The notes below the pieces were generated by a model. The model was not told the DNA's origin. It worked only from the letters and a program-made list of their open reading frames with translations, and ran no database searches. 64,000 nucleotides of DNA from Photobacterium aquimaris (GTDB lineage: Bacteria; Pseudomonadota; Gammaproteobacteria; Enterobacterales; Vibrionaceae). Below are positions 8,964 to 16,343 of the stretch, in pieces; the stretch's first letter is position 1, and the number at the start of each line of letters is the position of its first letter. The position numbers were made by a program, and so were the translations under genes. The stretch is from contig NZ_MSCC01000001.1 of NCBI RefSeq assembly GCF_002954455.1, forward strand, positions 571,205 to 635,204, read 5' to 3'.

Positions 8964-9074
8964 ATTTATAAGTAGCCGTTAACAAATATGCTCGGTAAAT
9001 AGTAAATAAGATGTTTGATATATAATAGCGGCTCTATCTTTTTAGACAACAGGATAACGCAAGGAGGTGTTGCC

Positions 9075-9812
9075 ATGTTGTATGCTGCTTCATTGGTTAC
9101 CGTTAGCTTAATTTTAACGGTGTTAGGTGTTAGTGCTCTTGGTCCAACGTCAGGAGAACTGCCTGTGTTAGCACTTGCTATCCCTGCTTTATGGTTATTA
9201 CCGCAAAGTGGTGTCGCAGGATGGTTATTACTTTGTGGGCTCGGAGCGTATGGTGCAGTGCTGCCAGAGCAACCACTAGCATTGTCTATTAGCTTATTTA
9301 TGATGTTACCGATTCTGATGATTTGTACATCGACTAAAGGCTGCTGGCAGCTTGGCGCTTTAATGGTGTCGATTGTGCTGTCTATGAATGTCGGTCTAAT
9401 GGCATTACAAGGCGAAGGTAAGCTTGAAGGCAGTATTAGTGCTACCGTGATCCAAATTATCGCGATTGGTGTAATTTGGTATGCCGCCCGTTGTTGGCGT
9501 TCGATCACCGGTAATACGTGGTGGCCATTGTTTGCTGTATTTCCATTGTGGCTTGGCGGTATGGAAGCGGCAGCGTTAGTCGGATTATGTGTCACAGGCT
9601 TAATAGCCGCGCTACAAAGCCTAGTTAAAATGCATCATCAAGATTGGATTCCGCGTTTAGCTTGTGTGTTACCTGCAATAGGGTTTACAACCTTAGTGGT
9701 ATTGCCACAGTTCAGTGTTGCCAATCCTATTTTAGTATCATGGTTGTTGGTGTTGGGCGGCGGCTTATTAGGGGAATCGTTACTGGATGAACCTGAAGAG
9801 GAAGATGAATAA
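9075..9812 (+). CDS. Conserved membrane protein, function unknown
   Basis: 245 residues, mostly hydrophobic, with about seven likely transmembrane segments and a short acidic C-terminal tail (DEPEEEDE). A longer reading frame opens at 9015, but the ATG at 9075 is preceded by AAGGAGGT with ideal spacing and begins directly with a hydrophobic helix (MLYAASLVTVSLIL), so I take that start. I do not recognise a named family. It lies between atl (divergent) and the 4.5S RNA gene. It may be an integral inner-membrane protein of a Vibrionaceae-specific family. Confidence 0.75.
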   Translation: MLYAASLVTVSLILTVLGVSALGPTSGELPVLALAIPALWLLPQSGVAGWLLLCGLGAYGAVLPEQPLALSISLFMMLPILMICTSTKGCWQLGALMVSIVLSMNVGLMALQGEGKLEGSISATVIQIIAIGVIWYAARCWRSITGNTWWPLFAVFPLWLGGMEAAALVGLCVTGLIAALQSLVKMHHQDWIPRLACVLPAIGFTTLVVLPQFSVANPILVSWLLVLGGGLLGESLLDEPEEEDE

Positions 9813-9909
9813 CACCATCGCTAACAGTGACCAATAGGCTGACTTTATTACAAATTTGTTTTATTTTGCATAAATAATCAGCAGTTAAACAAAAGCGTAA
9901 GATAACGGC

Positions 9910-9938
9910 TTGCATTGTGGGCGAGGTTAATAGATAAT
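9910..9938 (+). promoter_or_regulatory. Promoter of the 4.5S RNA gene
   Basis: -35 TTGCAT (9910-9915) and -10 GATAAT (9933-9938) are separated by 17 bp. The predicted start near 9945 leaves a leader of about 26 nt before the mature RNA, consistent with the RNase P-processed leader of E. coli 4.5S RNA. Confidence 0.65.
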
Positions 9939-9971
9939 CCTTCCCGTTCTCGAAAGAGACAAAGAATCTAT

Positions 9972-10085
9972 GGAGGCCCCCATTGGTCCTCCCGCAACAC
10001 TAACCTGTGAACTCGGCCAGGCCCGGAAGGGAGCAACCGCAGCAGGCGTCGTGTGTGCCGGGATGTGGCTGGTGGGGGCTTCCAC
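9972..10085 (+). ncRNA. ffs: Signal recognition particle RNA (4.5S)
   Basis: About 114 nt. The terminal stem pairs GGAGGCCCCCA with TGGGGGCTTCC. The conserved Ffh-binding domain is present, with GGCCCGGAAGGGAGCA on one side and GTGTGCCGGGATG on the other, very close to E. coli. The RNA binds Ffh to form the SRP that targets nascent membrane proteins. Exact ends are inferred from the pairing. A 64-codon reading frame across it is spurious. Confidence 0.95.
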
Positions 10086-10205
10086 CCATCTAAAATTCAT
10101 AAAATCCCCATTTTATCAAATAGTTAATTTAATTATAACTTTCTATAGTGTAGTTCAATATTAGCTTGTCGCTGTTGTTTGTTAATATTTCTTTGTTGTA
10201 ATCTT

Positions 10206-10319
10206 CAAACTCTCAAACTCTCAAACTCTCAAACTCTCAAACTCTCAAACTCTCAAACTCTCAAACTCTCAAACTCTCAAACTCTCAAACTCTCAAACTC
10301 TCAAACTCTCAAACTCTCA
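10206..10319. repeat. Tandem octamer repeat, 14 copies
   Basis: Fourteen exact, uninterrupted copies of CAAACTCT plus two further bases. It lies between the 4.5S gene and the terminator of lepB. Perfect identity suggests recent slippage. No gene crosses it, so it would vary in length without shifting a reading frame; an effect on transcription is possible but not shown. Confidence 0.95.
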
Positions 10320-10346
10320 GTGTTGTAGCGTGAAAACATGTAAGCT

Positions 10347-10384
10347 AAAAAAACCGACATGGTATTAGCATATCGGCTTTTTTA
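10347..10384 (-). terminator. Terminator of lepB
   Basis: On the minus strand CCGATATG pairs with CATGTCGG (one T:G wobble), with a 7-base loop followed by seven T residues. It begins about 25 nt after the lepB stop. Confidence 0.8.
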
Positions 10385-10407
10385 TTTGAGCTTACTAGTT
10401 GGTGGTG

Positions 10408-11289
10408 CTAGTGAATGCGACCAATACGGTGGAAGCGAACCCCATCAGGTAACCAGTGTGGCCACATTGAATTTGGATTATGGTTGAACGTAAAGCTGAT
10501 CCAAATAAAGGTCGCCTTGCCGACTAAGTTTTGTTCTGGCATAAAGCCCCAGTAACGGCTATCTAAACTATTATCTCGATTATCACCCATCGCAAAGTAA
10601 TGGCCTTTTGGTACAACCCATTCGCCCATTGGTGAACCTGGCTGCTGGTAATAACGGTAAAGTTGTTCAGGCAATGCAGGATCACGCAAAATGTGATGAT
10701 TAACTGTGCCTAGTTGCTCGTTGTATTCATCTAACCGTACTCCTTGCTCAGTAAAGTTAGTTAAGCCAACATATTGTTTAGGCACTTCTTGCGCGACAGG
10801 GCAGACTTTTTGACCATTACAAGCAGGTTTAATATACAGGGTTTTGTTTTGGTAAATAACGGTATCACCAGGTAAACCAACAATACGCTTGATTAAATCG
10901 ATCTTTGGGTTAGATGGATCAATAAATACGGTAATGTCACCACGTTGCGGCTTGCCTGTGGGAATTAAGGTTTTGTGGAAAATAGGATCACGGAGTCCGT
11001 AAGCGAATTTTTCTACCCCAATAAAATCACCCGGCAGCAAGGTTGGTTGCATTGAGCCACTTGGAATTTGAAAAGGTTCGATAATAAAAGATCGAATAAT
11101 CAAAATAGCAAACAACACCGGAAACAGTGAGCGTGCTTGATCAACCCAACCAGATCGACTCTGCTGCGTCTGATCTTTACGTTTTGGTTGCCAAACGAAC
11201 TTATCTAACGCGAACACAATACCTGTTATTAAGGTCGCGAGAGTAAGAATGAGTGAGAACAATTCTGCGGCGTTGAATACTGAAAGCAT
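10408..11289 (-). CDS. lepB: Signal peptidase I LepB
   Basis: Membrane-bound serine protease that removes signal peptides from exported preproteins. Catalytic Ser79 is in IPSGSMQPTLLPGD and Lys134 in IDLIKRIVGLPGD; the family box GDNRDNSLDSRYWG is also present. Two N-terminal transmembrane helices (~residues 8-28 and 55-70) anchor it. I chose the ATG at 11289 (MLSVFNAAELF, 293 residues) rather than the TTG four codons upstream because it matches the family N-terminus. It stands alone: lepA upstream and rnc-era downstream, the usual gammaproteobacterial partners, are absent here. Confidence 0.93.
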   Translation of the reverse strand: MLSVFNAAELFSLILTLATLITGIVFALDKFVWQPKRKDQTQQSRSGWVDQARSLFPVLFAILIIRSFIIEPFQIPSGSMQPTLLPGDFIGVEKFAYGLRDPIFHKTLIPTGKPQRGDITVFIDPSNPKIDLIKRIVGLPGDTVIYQNKTLYIKPACNGQKVCPVAQEVPKQYVGLTNFTEQGVRLDEYNEQLGTVNHHILRDPALPEQLYRYYQQPGSPMGEWVVPKGHYFAMGDNRDNSLDSRYWGFMPEQNLVGKATFIWISFTFNHNPNSMWPHWLPDGVRFHRIGRIH

Positions 11290-11301
11290 GTGCAATCTCA
11301 A

Positions 11302-11756
11302 AAATGTGTAAATAGAATAATCTATAAATAATAGTACTGCTTATTGAACATGATTAAGCTGCTAAATAAAATGGTCAGATTTTGTAAACTATGATCTCAC
11401 TAAACCCCCAAATCCGTCCGATAGTGTTATTTTTGGCTGTGAGGTTTGAGTGGGATAGGGGCTTGGCATGCACTCAGCCCATTATTCGTCATCTCGAAAG
11501 TTGAGGAACGAAGCTATCCGTGATCTATTCAAGGCGTGCTTGAGCCTTAAAGAAGCCAATGAATCTACAGCGCGCGAACAGTAGATTCCCTATCTCGTTC
11601 GTAACCTCACTACAGGGAATGACGGGGTTTGGTTGGTATTCACTGTTGGCTATAACGGGAGAATTGAATTTACTGACGGTAATGACGATAGTTACTTGAA
11701 AGGGATTGTTAATGCTGTTGAGTGATGGTATCAATACTCGATGTTAATTAAGGTGA
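11302..11756. other. Intergenic region upstream of lepB with an inverted-repeat element
   Basis: No convincing gene. It holds a 138-bp inverted-repeat element, listed separately. The rest is unremarkable; a 69-codon minus-strand reading frame overlaps the element and has no family signal. Confidence 0.6.
11487..11624. repeat. 138-bp inverted-repeat element (MITE- or REP-like)
   Basis: It begins CGTCAT and ends ATGACG. The two ends are imperfect inverted repeats: TTGAGGAACGAA on the left matches the complement of TTCGTAACCTCA on the right. Internal perfect pairs are GAATCTAC/GTAGATTC (11561-11588) and ATTCCCT/AGGGAAT (11585-11620), which overlap and so exclude each other. It has no coding capacity. 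This is the structure of a small mobile or dispersed intergenic repeat; copy number elsewhere cannot be seen from one window. Confidence 0.6.
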
Positions 11757-11957
11757 GTGAAAAAGGCGATGGCGCAGGATACTGAGTTAATGCATAAAGT
11801 GAATACGGTGTTGTTATTGCATTCTGAATCTTTAACCCATTGGGAGCGTGATTATTTAAGTAATTTAAATCAAACTTTAATTCATCACGGTCAATTATCG
11901 GAAAAGCAATTAACGCTATTTAAGCAAATCGTAACACGCCGAAAAATAACTATTTAA
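11757..11957 (+). CDS. Small hypothetical protein
   Basis: 66 residues from a GTG start, or 62 from the ATG at 11769; neither has a well-spaced Shine-Dalgarno (AAGG is 3 nt before the GTG). The sequence is hydrophilic and helix-prone (LTHWERDYLSNLNQTLIHHG), with basic residues at the end. No family recognised. It ends 1 nt before the stop of the converging VOC gene. Codon use looks ordinary for the window, which mildly supports a real gene. Confidence 0.45.
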   Translation: MKKAMAQDTELMHKVNTVLLLHSESLTHWERDYLSNLNQTLIHHGQLSEKQLTLFKQIVTRRKITI

Positions 11958-11958
11958 T

Positions 11959-12339
11959 TTAAAGCCTATTTGCAACTTCAATTAAATTACCATCAGGATC
12001 GCGAAAATAAAGCGAGATGATTTTTCCCGTTGCGCCAGTGCGTTCAACTGGGCCTTCGATAATAATGACATCTTGCGCTTGCAGATGTTGTTGAATCTCA
12101 TCGAGAGTAGTGGTGGCGATAAAACATAAATCAGCACTACCAACTTGCACTGTGGCGGCTTTAGGCTCAAATTCTGCGCCATGCTGGTGGAGGTTGATCT
12201 TTTGATTACCAAACCGAAGTGCAAACCGATTATCGCCAAAGATGATTAATTCCATGCCAAGCACCCGTTGATAAAAGTTAGCACTCACATTTATATCAGC
12301 GACTGTTAATACTAAATGATCAAGATGACTAATCTTCAT
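11959..12339 (-). CDS. VOC-family (glyoxalase/bleomycin resistance fold) protein
   Basis: 126-residue single-unit vicinal oxygen chelate protein. It shows the two βαβββ modules: LDHLVLTVADINVSANFYQRVLGM at the start and LYFRDPDGNLIEV at the end. Metal ligands are probably His8 and the C-terminal Glu, as in glyoxalase domain-containing protein 5 relatives. Substrate is unknown; small VOC proteins include isomerases, dioxygenases and thiol transferases. It stands alone, converging with the small ORF before it. Confidence 0.85.
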   Translation of the reverse strand: MKISHLDHLVLTVADINVSANFYQRVLGMELIIFGDNRFALRFGNQKINLHQHGAEFEPKAATVQVGSADLCFIATTTLDEIQQHLQAQDVIIIEGPVERTGATGKIISLYFRDPDGNLIEVANRL

Positions 12340-12502
12340 GGTGATACTCCGTAGATCTCTCCGCTATAGGCGATATTATATTAAACTTGAATATCGTGAT
12401 AACCCAATTCAATCGTATTGATAAAATAGATTACTGAAAAAATTGTTGCAGCTTTGGTGATTAATATTATGGTTAATTAAATCTTTTTATAGGCTGCTTG
12501 TT

Positions 12503-13225
12503 ATGAACACCACAATTAAAACAATACTCAATCATCGCTCGATCCGCAGTTTTACTGACGCTGCTATTTCTGATGAGCAATTAAATGCGATCATTGCAGC
12601 AGGTATTGCGGCTTCTAGCTCAAGTATGATCCAAGCTAGCTCTATTATTCGTATAACGGATCCAAATAAGCGAGCAGCATTGGCGCATCTTGCTGGTGAT
12701 CAACCTTATGTTGCTCAAGCGGCCGAGTTTTTAGTGTTTTGTATTGATTATCAACGTCATTATTCAATTAGCACTGAGATCAAACCTGAATATACTGAGT
12801 TAGCCTTAATTGGCGCAATTGATAGCGGTATTATGGCGCAAAACTGTTTAGTCGCCGCTGAATCAATGGGTCTTGGTGGGGTGTATATTGGTGGGCTGCG
12901 TAATCATCCGCATGAAGTTGATGCACTGCTTAATTTACCGCCGTATTGTGCGGTTTTATTTGGTATGTGTTTAGGTGTACCAGCGCAAGATCCACAATTA
13001 AAACCGCGTTTACCAATGGATATGATTTTACATCAAAATGAGTATCAGCCATTAAATAAACCGCTATTAGCAAAATATGATCAACAAACGATGGCATATT
13101 ACCAGCAGCGTTCAAGCCATAATAAACACCAAGATTGGTCTAACACTGTTACTAAAACGCTTTCAAAAGAGTCGCGTCCATTTATGGCGGAATATTTTCA
13201 CAGCAAAGGGCTGATGGAAAAATAA
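12503..13225 (+). CDS. nfsA: NADPH-dependent nitroreductase NfsA-type
   Basis: 240-residue FMN-binding flavoreductase. The N-terminal HRSIRSFTD motif, the GLGGVYIGGLRN glycine-rich segment (~residue 120-130) and the FGMCLGVP stretch match NfsA/Frp. The family reduces nitroaromatics, quinones or flavins with NADPH in the cytosol. E. coli NfsA is the same length. It is monocistronic with a large hairpin downstream. Whether it acts mainly as a nitroreductase or as a flavin reductase (Vibrio Frp) cannot be decided from sequence alone. Confidence 0.88.
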   Translation: MNTTIKTILNHRSIRSFTDAAISDEQLNAIIAAGIAASSSSMIQASSIIRITDPNKRAALAHLAGDQPYVAQAAEFLVFCIDYQRHYSISTEIKPEYTELALIGAIDSGIMAQNCLVAAESMGLGGVYIGGLRNHPHEVDALLNLPPYCAVLFGMCLGVPAQDPQLKPRLPMDMILHQNEYQPLNKPLLAKYDQQTMAYYQQRSSHNKHQDWSNTVTKTLSKESRPFMAEYFHSKGLMEK

Positions 13226-13256
13226 CTCTTGTTGAGCATCGATGAGGTTAGTAACT

Positions 13257-13303
13257 ATCAATATCGGGTAGCGAATAGGTTATTATCGCTATCCGATATT
13301 GAT
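13257..13303. terminator. Large hairpin after nfsA
   Basis: ATCAATATCGGGTAGCGA pairs with TCGCTATCCGATATTGAT with one wobble or mismatch and an 11-base loop. There is no T-run on either side, so it may be a structural 3' end or a repeat remnant rather than an intrinsic terminator. Confidence 0.5.
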
Positions 13304-13352
13304 GAAGATTACATATAAATAAACTGCCGATATAGTTTATCAAGCTCGGTTC

Positions 13353-13628
13353 TTATTGATTGTATTCGACCGCATTTTCAGGAAAGAAGCGTTTCATTTC
13401 GCTATAAAGCTGCGCGGCAAGGGTCTTGTTATGTGCCAAAATTAGTGTTGGATGTTGTAAGCGATGGATCATATTCGCCATAGTGAAGGTTTTGCCTGAT
13501 CCTGTTACCCCTTTTAGAGTCTGGTGAGTAACGCCTTGTTCAACGCCATCAATCAGTTTAGCTAACGCTTGTGGTTGGTCGCCAGAAGGTGGGTATTTTG
13601 AATGTAGAATAAAAACATTATGCGGCAT
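13353..13628 (-). pseudogene. Truncated UvrB N-terminal fragment
   Basis: 91 residues matching only the N-terminus of Uvr[20 protein letters not shown], the Walker A loop GVTGSGKT and [21 protein letters not shown]. Full UvrB is about 670 residues and continues VEYFVSYYDYYQPEAYVP; here VEY is followed by Asn-Gln-stop. The usual APNKTLAAQ is AHNKTLAAQ. The region downstream shows no further uvrB sequence, so this is a partial duplicate rather than a simple frameshift. The frame and a plausible AAAGG upstream are intact, so it may still be translated. A damage-repair role is unlikely since the β-hairpin and helicase domain 2 are missing. Confidence 0.8.
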
Positions 13629-13740
13629 GGCGAGTCGCCTTTAGCTATTCATTATTAGTATATAACTTTCAACATGCGCTTATTCGAATCTCTAACTCAA
13701 TAAGCGACCATGTTGATTAAATATACTAGGTGGGTTGATG

Positions 13741-14637
13741 TTAGCCCTCGTTAGTCGTAACTTTTTTTACTGAACGATAATTAGAGTAGGTAATTAACAA
13801 ACCTGCGATCACAATAAATAGTCCGCCGCCAAGGGTGTTGTAGGTTGGTAGTTCATCAAACAACCAATAGCCAAAGATGCAAGAAAATACAATTTGAAAG
13901 TAAAAAAACGGTGCAACATGGGATGCTTCGGCAATGTTCATTGCTTTAATTAAACACAGCTGCGACACAATGGTGACGATAGGAATAGTGATAAAGTAGG
14001 GTAATGCTGCCAGGGTTGGAGTCTGCCACATCTGCGGTTGAATGATGAGCAGCAAGCTTGCAATTGTACCAAGAATAAAAAACGAATTAATCAGCACCGA
14101 CAGCAGCGAGATCTTAGAATCAATGGTTTTAGTGATCAGGTTGTAACCAGAGTTTGTTACCGCAATTAGTAAAGGCAATAAATATACCCACTGTAAGCCT
14201 GTTATATTGGTTGGGTTAATCACCACCACCACGCCAACAAAGCCCAATAATGTTGCAATGATTTTTATTGGGGTCAGGGTTTCTTTAAAAAATAATGTAC
14301 CACCGAGCATATAGGCGATACTGCCCATTTGAACAATGATGATATACATTTCAAGCGGTATATATTTTAACGCAATCACTGACGTCACCGCACACACTAA
14401 AAATAATACCGCCCGTAGGATTAATTTACCGTTAGTGGCAAAAATGGCAGTTTTAGTTTGCTTAGGCATAAAAATAGCCATGCATAAAAAAGGGATCGCA
14501 AACCTAAAAAATACCATTTGAATAGGATGGTATCCGTGTTGTATTAGGTATTTATCAGCGCTGTCTTTAAGCGTTAATGATAAGGTGGCGGCGATAATGA
14601 GCATCGCACCGAGCATATTATGGTTTTTAGTCTGCAT
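13741..14637 (-). CDS. DMT-superfamily (EamA) transporter
   Basis: 298-residue inner-membrane protein with about ten hydrophobic helices arranged as two EamA repeats (approximately residues 8-140 and 150-285). Features such as HPIQMVFFRFAIPFL and VHFSCIFGYWLF-like helices fit EamA transporters that export amino acids, metabolites or drugs. Substrate is unknown. It is followed on the same strand by the truncated uvrB gene after about 110 bp, with no clear operon link. Confidence 0.85.
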   Translation of the reverse strand: MQTKNHNMLGAMLIIAATLSLTLKDSADKYLIQHGYHPIQMVFFRFAIPFLCMAIFMPKQTKTAIFATNGKLILRAVLFLVCAVTSVIALKYIPLEMYIIIVQMGSIAYMLGGTLFFKETLTPIKIIATLLGFVGVVVVINPTNITGLQWVYLLPLLIAVTNSGYNLITKTIDSKISLLSVLINSFFILGTIASLLLIIQPQMWQTPTLAALPYFITIPIVTIVSQLCLIKAMNIAEASHVAPFFYFQIVFSCIFGYWLFDELPTYNTLGGGLFIVIAGLLITYSNYRSVKKVTTNEG

Positions 14638-14757
14638 GGTATTTTTATCGTTTGGTTAATTGGATGGCACTAAAGAATCGTTAATTCCTCATTAGAATAA
14701 AGTGTCTATTTCTGAGCTACCATGATTTTCAGCAAACTATTTTGGTAGCAATAAAAT

Positions 14758-14785
14758 AATAGCCAACCGTTAACGGTTGGCTATT
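14758..14785 (-). terminator. Perfect palindrome, terminator of ald
   Basis: A 28-base perfect palindrome centred on GTTAAC with arms AATAGCCAACCGTT. On the minus strand it is followed by ATTTTATT. It lies about 55 nt after the ald stop. Confidence 0.65.
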
Positions 14786-14838
14786 AGGATTAATAATGAG
14801 GGCTTAAAGCAGGTTAAATCTACTCGCTGAAATGGCAA

Positions 14839-15954
14839 TTAAGCGACAACACTTTCCGCAGTTACATAAGGTAGATCAAGTGCTTGAGCTACATTTTCAC
14901 AGGTGATGTGACCACGATAAACGTTTAATCCATTTAGCAAATGCGGGTTATTTTGCAACGCTTGTTTATAACCATTATTGGCTAGTTCAACAATGTAAGG
15001 CAGGGTGGCATTATTTAGAGCAACCGTAGAGGTTCGCGCAACGGTACCGGGCATATTTGCCACACAATAATGCACCACTTCATCAACAATATAAGTAGGA
15101 TTATCATGAGTTGTTGGATGTGATGTCGCAACACAACCACCTTGGTCAATGGCAACATCAACGATAGCCGCACCAGGCTTCATTTTTTTGATCATCTCAG
15201 CGGTGACAAGTTTTGGCGCTGCAGCACCGACAACAAGCACCCCACCAATCACTAAATCGGCCTCTAAGACATGGCGCTCAATAGCATCATTGGTTGAGTA
15301 AACAGTTTTTAGTTTGCCATTAAATTGGACATCAAGCTGACGTAGCACATCAATATTGCGGTCTAAAATTACTACATCGGCTTGTAATCCCAGTGCCATT
15401 TGCGCAGCATTATTACCCACAACACCGCCACCAATGATAACGACTTTCGCAGGCTCGACTCCAGGAACGCCACCTAATAACATTCCGCGACCGCCGCGTG
15501 ATTTTTCAAGAGCAAATGCTCCTGCTTGAATCGACATTCGTCCTGCAACTTCAGACATCGGTGCTAGTAAAGGTAAGCGTCCGTGTTTATCTGTTACTGT
15601 TTCGTAGGCAATACAAATTGCTTTGCTGCGAATAAGATCTTCTGTTTGAGCTGAATCGGGTGCAAGGTGGAGATAAGTAAATAGAATTTGGCCTTCACGT
15701 AGCATAGCGCGCTCAATCGCTTGCGGCTCTTTAACTTTTACTATCATTTCTGACTCGAAAAATACCTCGGCCGCTGTTGGTAAAATTTGTGCGCCTGCGT
15801 CGATATAATCTTGATCACTAAAACCGATTCCCGAGCCCGCTTGAGTTTCGATATATACGCTATGTCCATGAGAAACAACTTCTTTTACTGCTGCTGGAAC
15901 TATACCAACACGGTATTCATGAGTTTTAATTTCTTTTGGTACACCTAGGATCAT
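14839..15954 (-). CDS. ald: Alanine dehydrogenase
   Basis: 371-residue NAD-dependent enzyme that interconverts L-alanine with pyruvate and ammonium. Key features are the N-terminal GVPKEIKTHEYRVGIVP, catalytic Lys and His in the regions KVKEPQ and TYLHLAPD, the NAD-binding VVIIGGGVVGNNAAQ (~residue 170), and the C-terminal NMPGTVARTSTVALNNATLPY. I use the ATG at 15954 (MILGVPKE): AAGG lies 9 nt upstream, while the TTG three codons earlier is too close to it. The upstream region carries a dyad that may bind an Lrp-family regulator. Confidence 0.95.
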   Translation of the reverse strand: MILGVPKEIKTHEYRVGIVPAAVKEVVSHGHSVYIETQAGSGIGFSDQDYIDAGAQILPTAAEVFFESEMIVKVKEPQAIERAMLREGQILFTYLHLAPDSAQTEDLIRSKAICIAYETVTDKHGRLPLLAPMSEVAGRMSIQAGAFALEKSRGGRGMLLGGVPGVEPAKVVIIGGGVVGNNAAQMALGLQADVVILDRNIDVLRQLDVQFNGKLKTVYSTNDAIERHVLEADLVIGGVLVVGAAAPKLVTAEMIKKMKPGAAIVDVAIDQGGCVATSHPTTHDNPTYIVDEVVHYCVANMPGTVARTSTVALNNATLPYIVELANNGYKQALQNNPHLLNGLNVYRGHITCENVAQALDLPYVTAESVVA

Positions 15955-16343
15955 AATAATCAACCTTGAAATTTCGTTATTGGAATGTGGCGTTTGTTGT
16001 TGGTATGTTTATAGACTAGGTCAACTTTGTTGGAATGTGCAACTATTTTTGTAGTAAATAAAAGTTGCATCAACTGCCTTGGTGTTTGATGGTGGTTATT
16101 AAATCTAATATTGATCGGTGTTGCAGTCTAAATAGTTGTTTTTTGTTCGAGTTTTATGGGGGAACTTTTGAAAAAGTTGTAGAGTGAGGATGATTAGCAT
16201 TGATAGCTGCTGCTATAGATACAAATTAAAACTATATTCCTAGTATTGTGGAATTAATGGTGACGACACTTAACCTTGATTGAAATAGCGTTATTGTTTG
16301 AAACCATAGATAACTTTCAGCTGTATTTAAGAGCGATTAAACT
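15955..16343. other. Divergent promoter region of ald and the glutathione synthetase gene
   Basis: 389 bp without a gene. It contains the dyad listed separately and two copies of TGGAATGTG, at 15981-15989 and 16031-16039, 50 bp apart. The right half is AT-rich and shows no promoter that I can call with confidence. Confidence 0.5.
16038..16069. promoter_or_regulatory. Dyad upstream of ald
   Basis: TGCAACT (16038-16044) and its exact complement AGTTGCA (16063-16069) are separated by 18 bp, and the A/T-rich inner parts are also roughly symmetric. It lies about 85-115 bp before the ald start. Regulator identity is unknown; an Lrp/AsnC-type activator is a reasonable guess for ald. Confidence 0.4.

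Noticed and set aside
9970..10164. 64-codon plus-strand reading frame
   Set aside because: It crosses the 4.5S RNA gene, whose structure and sequence are unmistakable.
10206..10319. CRISPR-like array
   Set aside because: The unit is a contiguous 8-mer with no spacers, so it is a simple tandem repeat.
11302..11310. TTG start for lepB four codons upstream
   Set aside because: The ATG at 11289 fits the conserved LepB N-terminus better.
11525..11734. 69-codon minus-strand reading frame
   Set aside because: It lies across the inverted-repeat element and its flank and shows no coding signal or ribosome-binding site.
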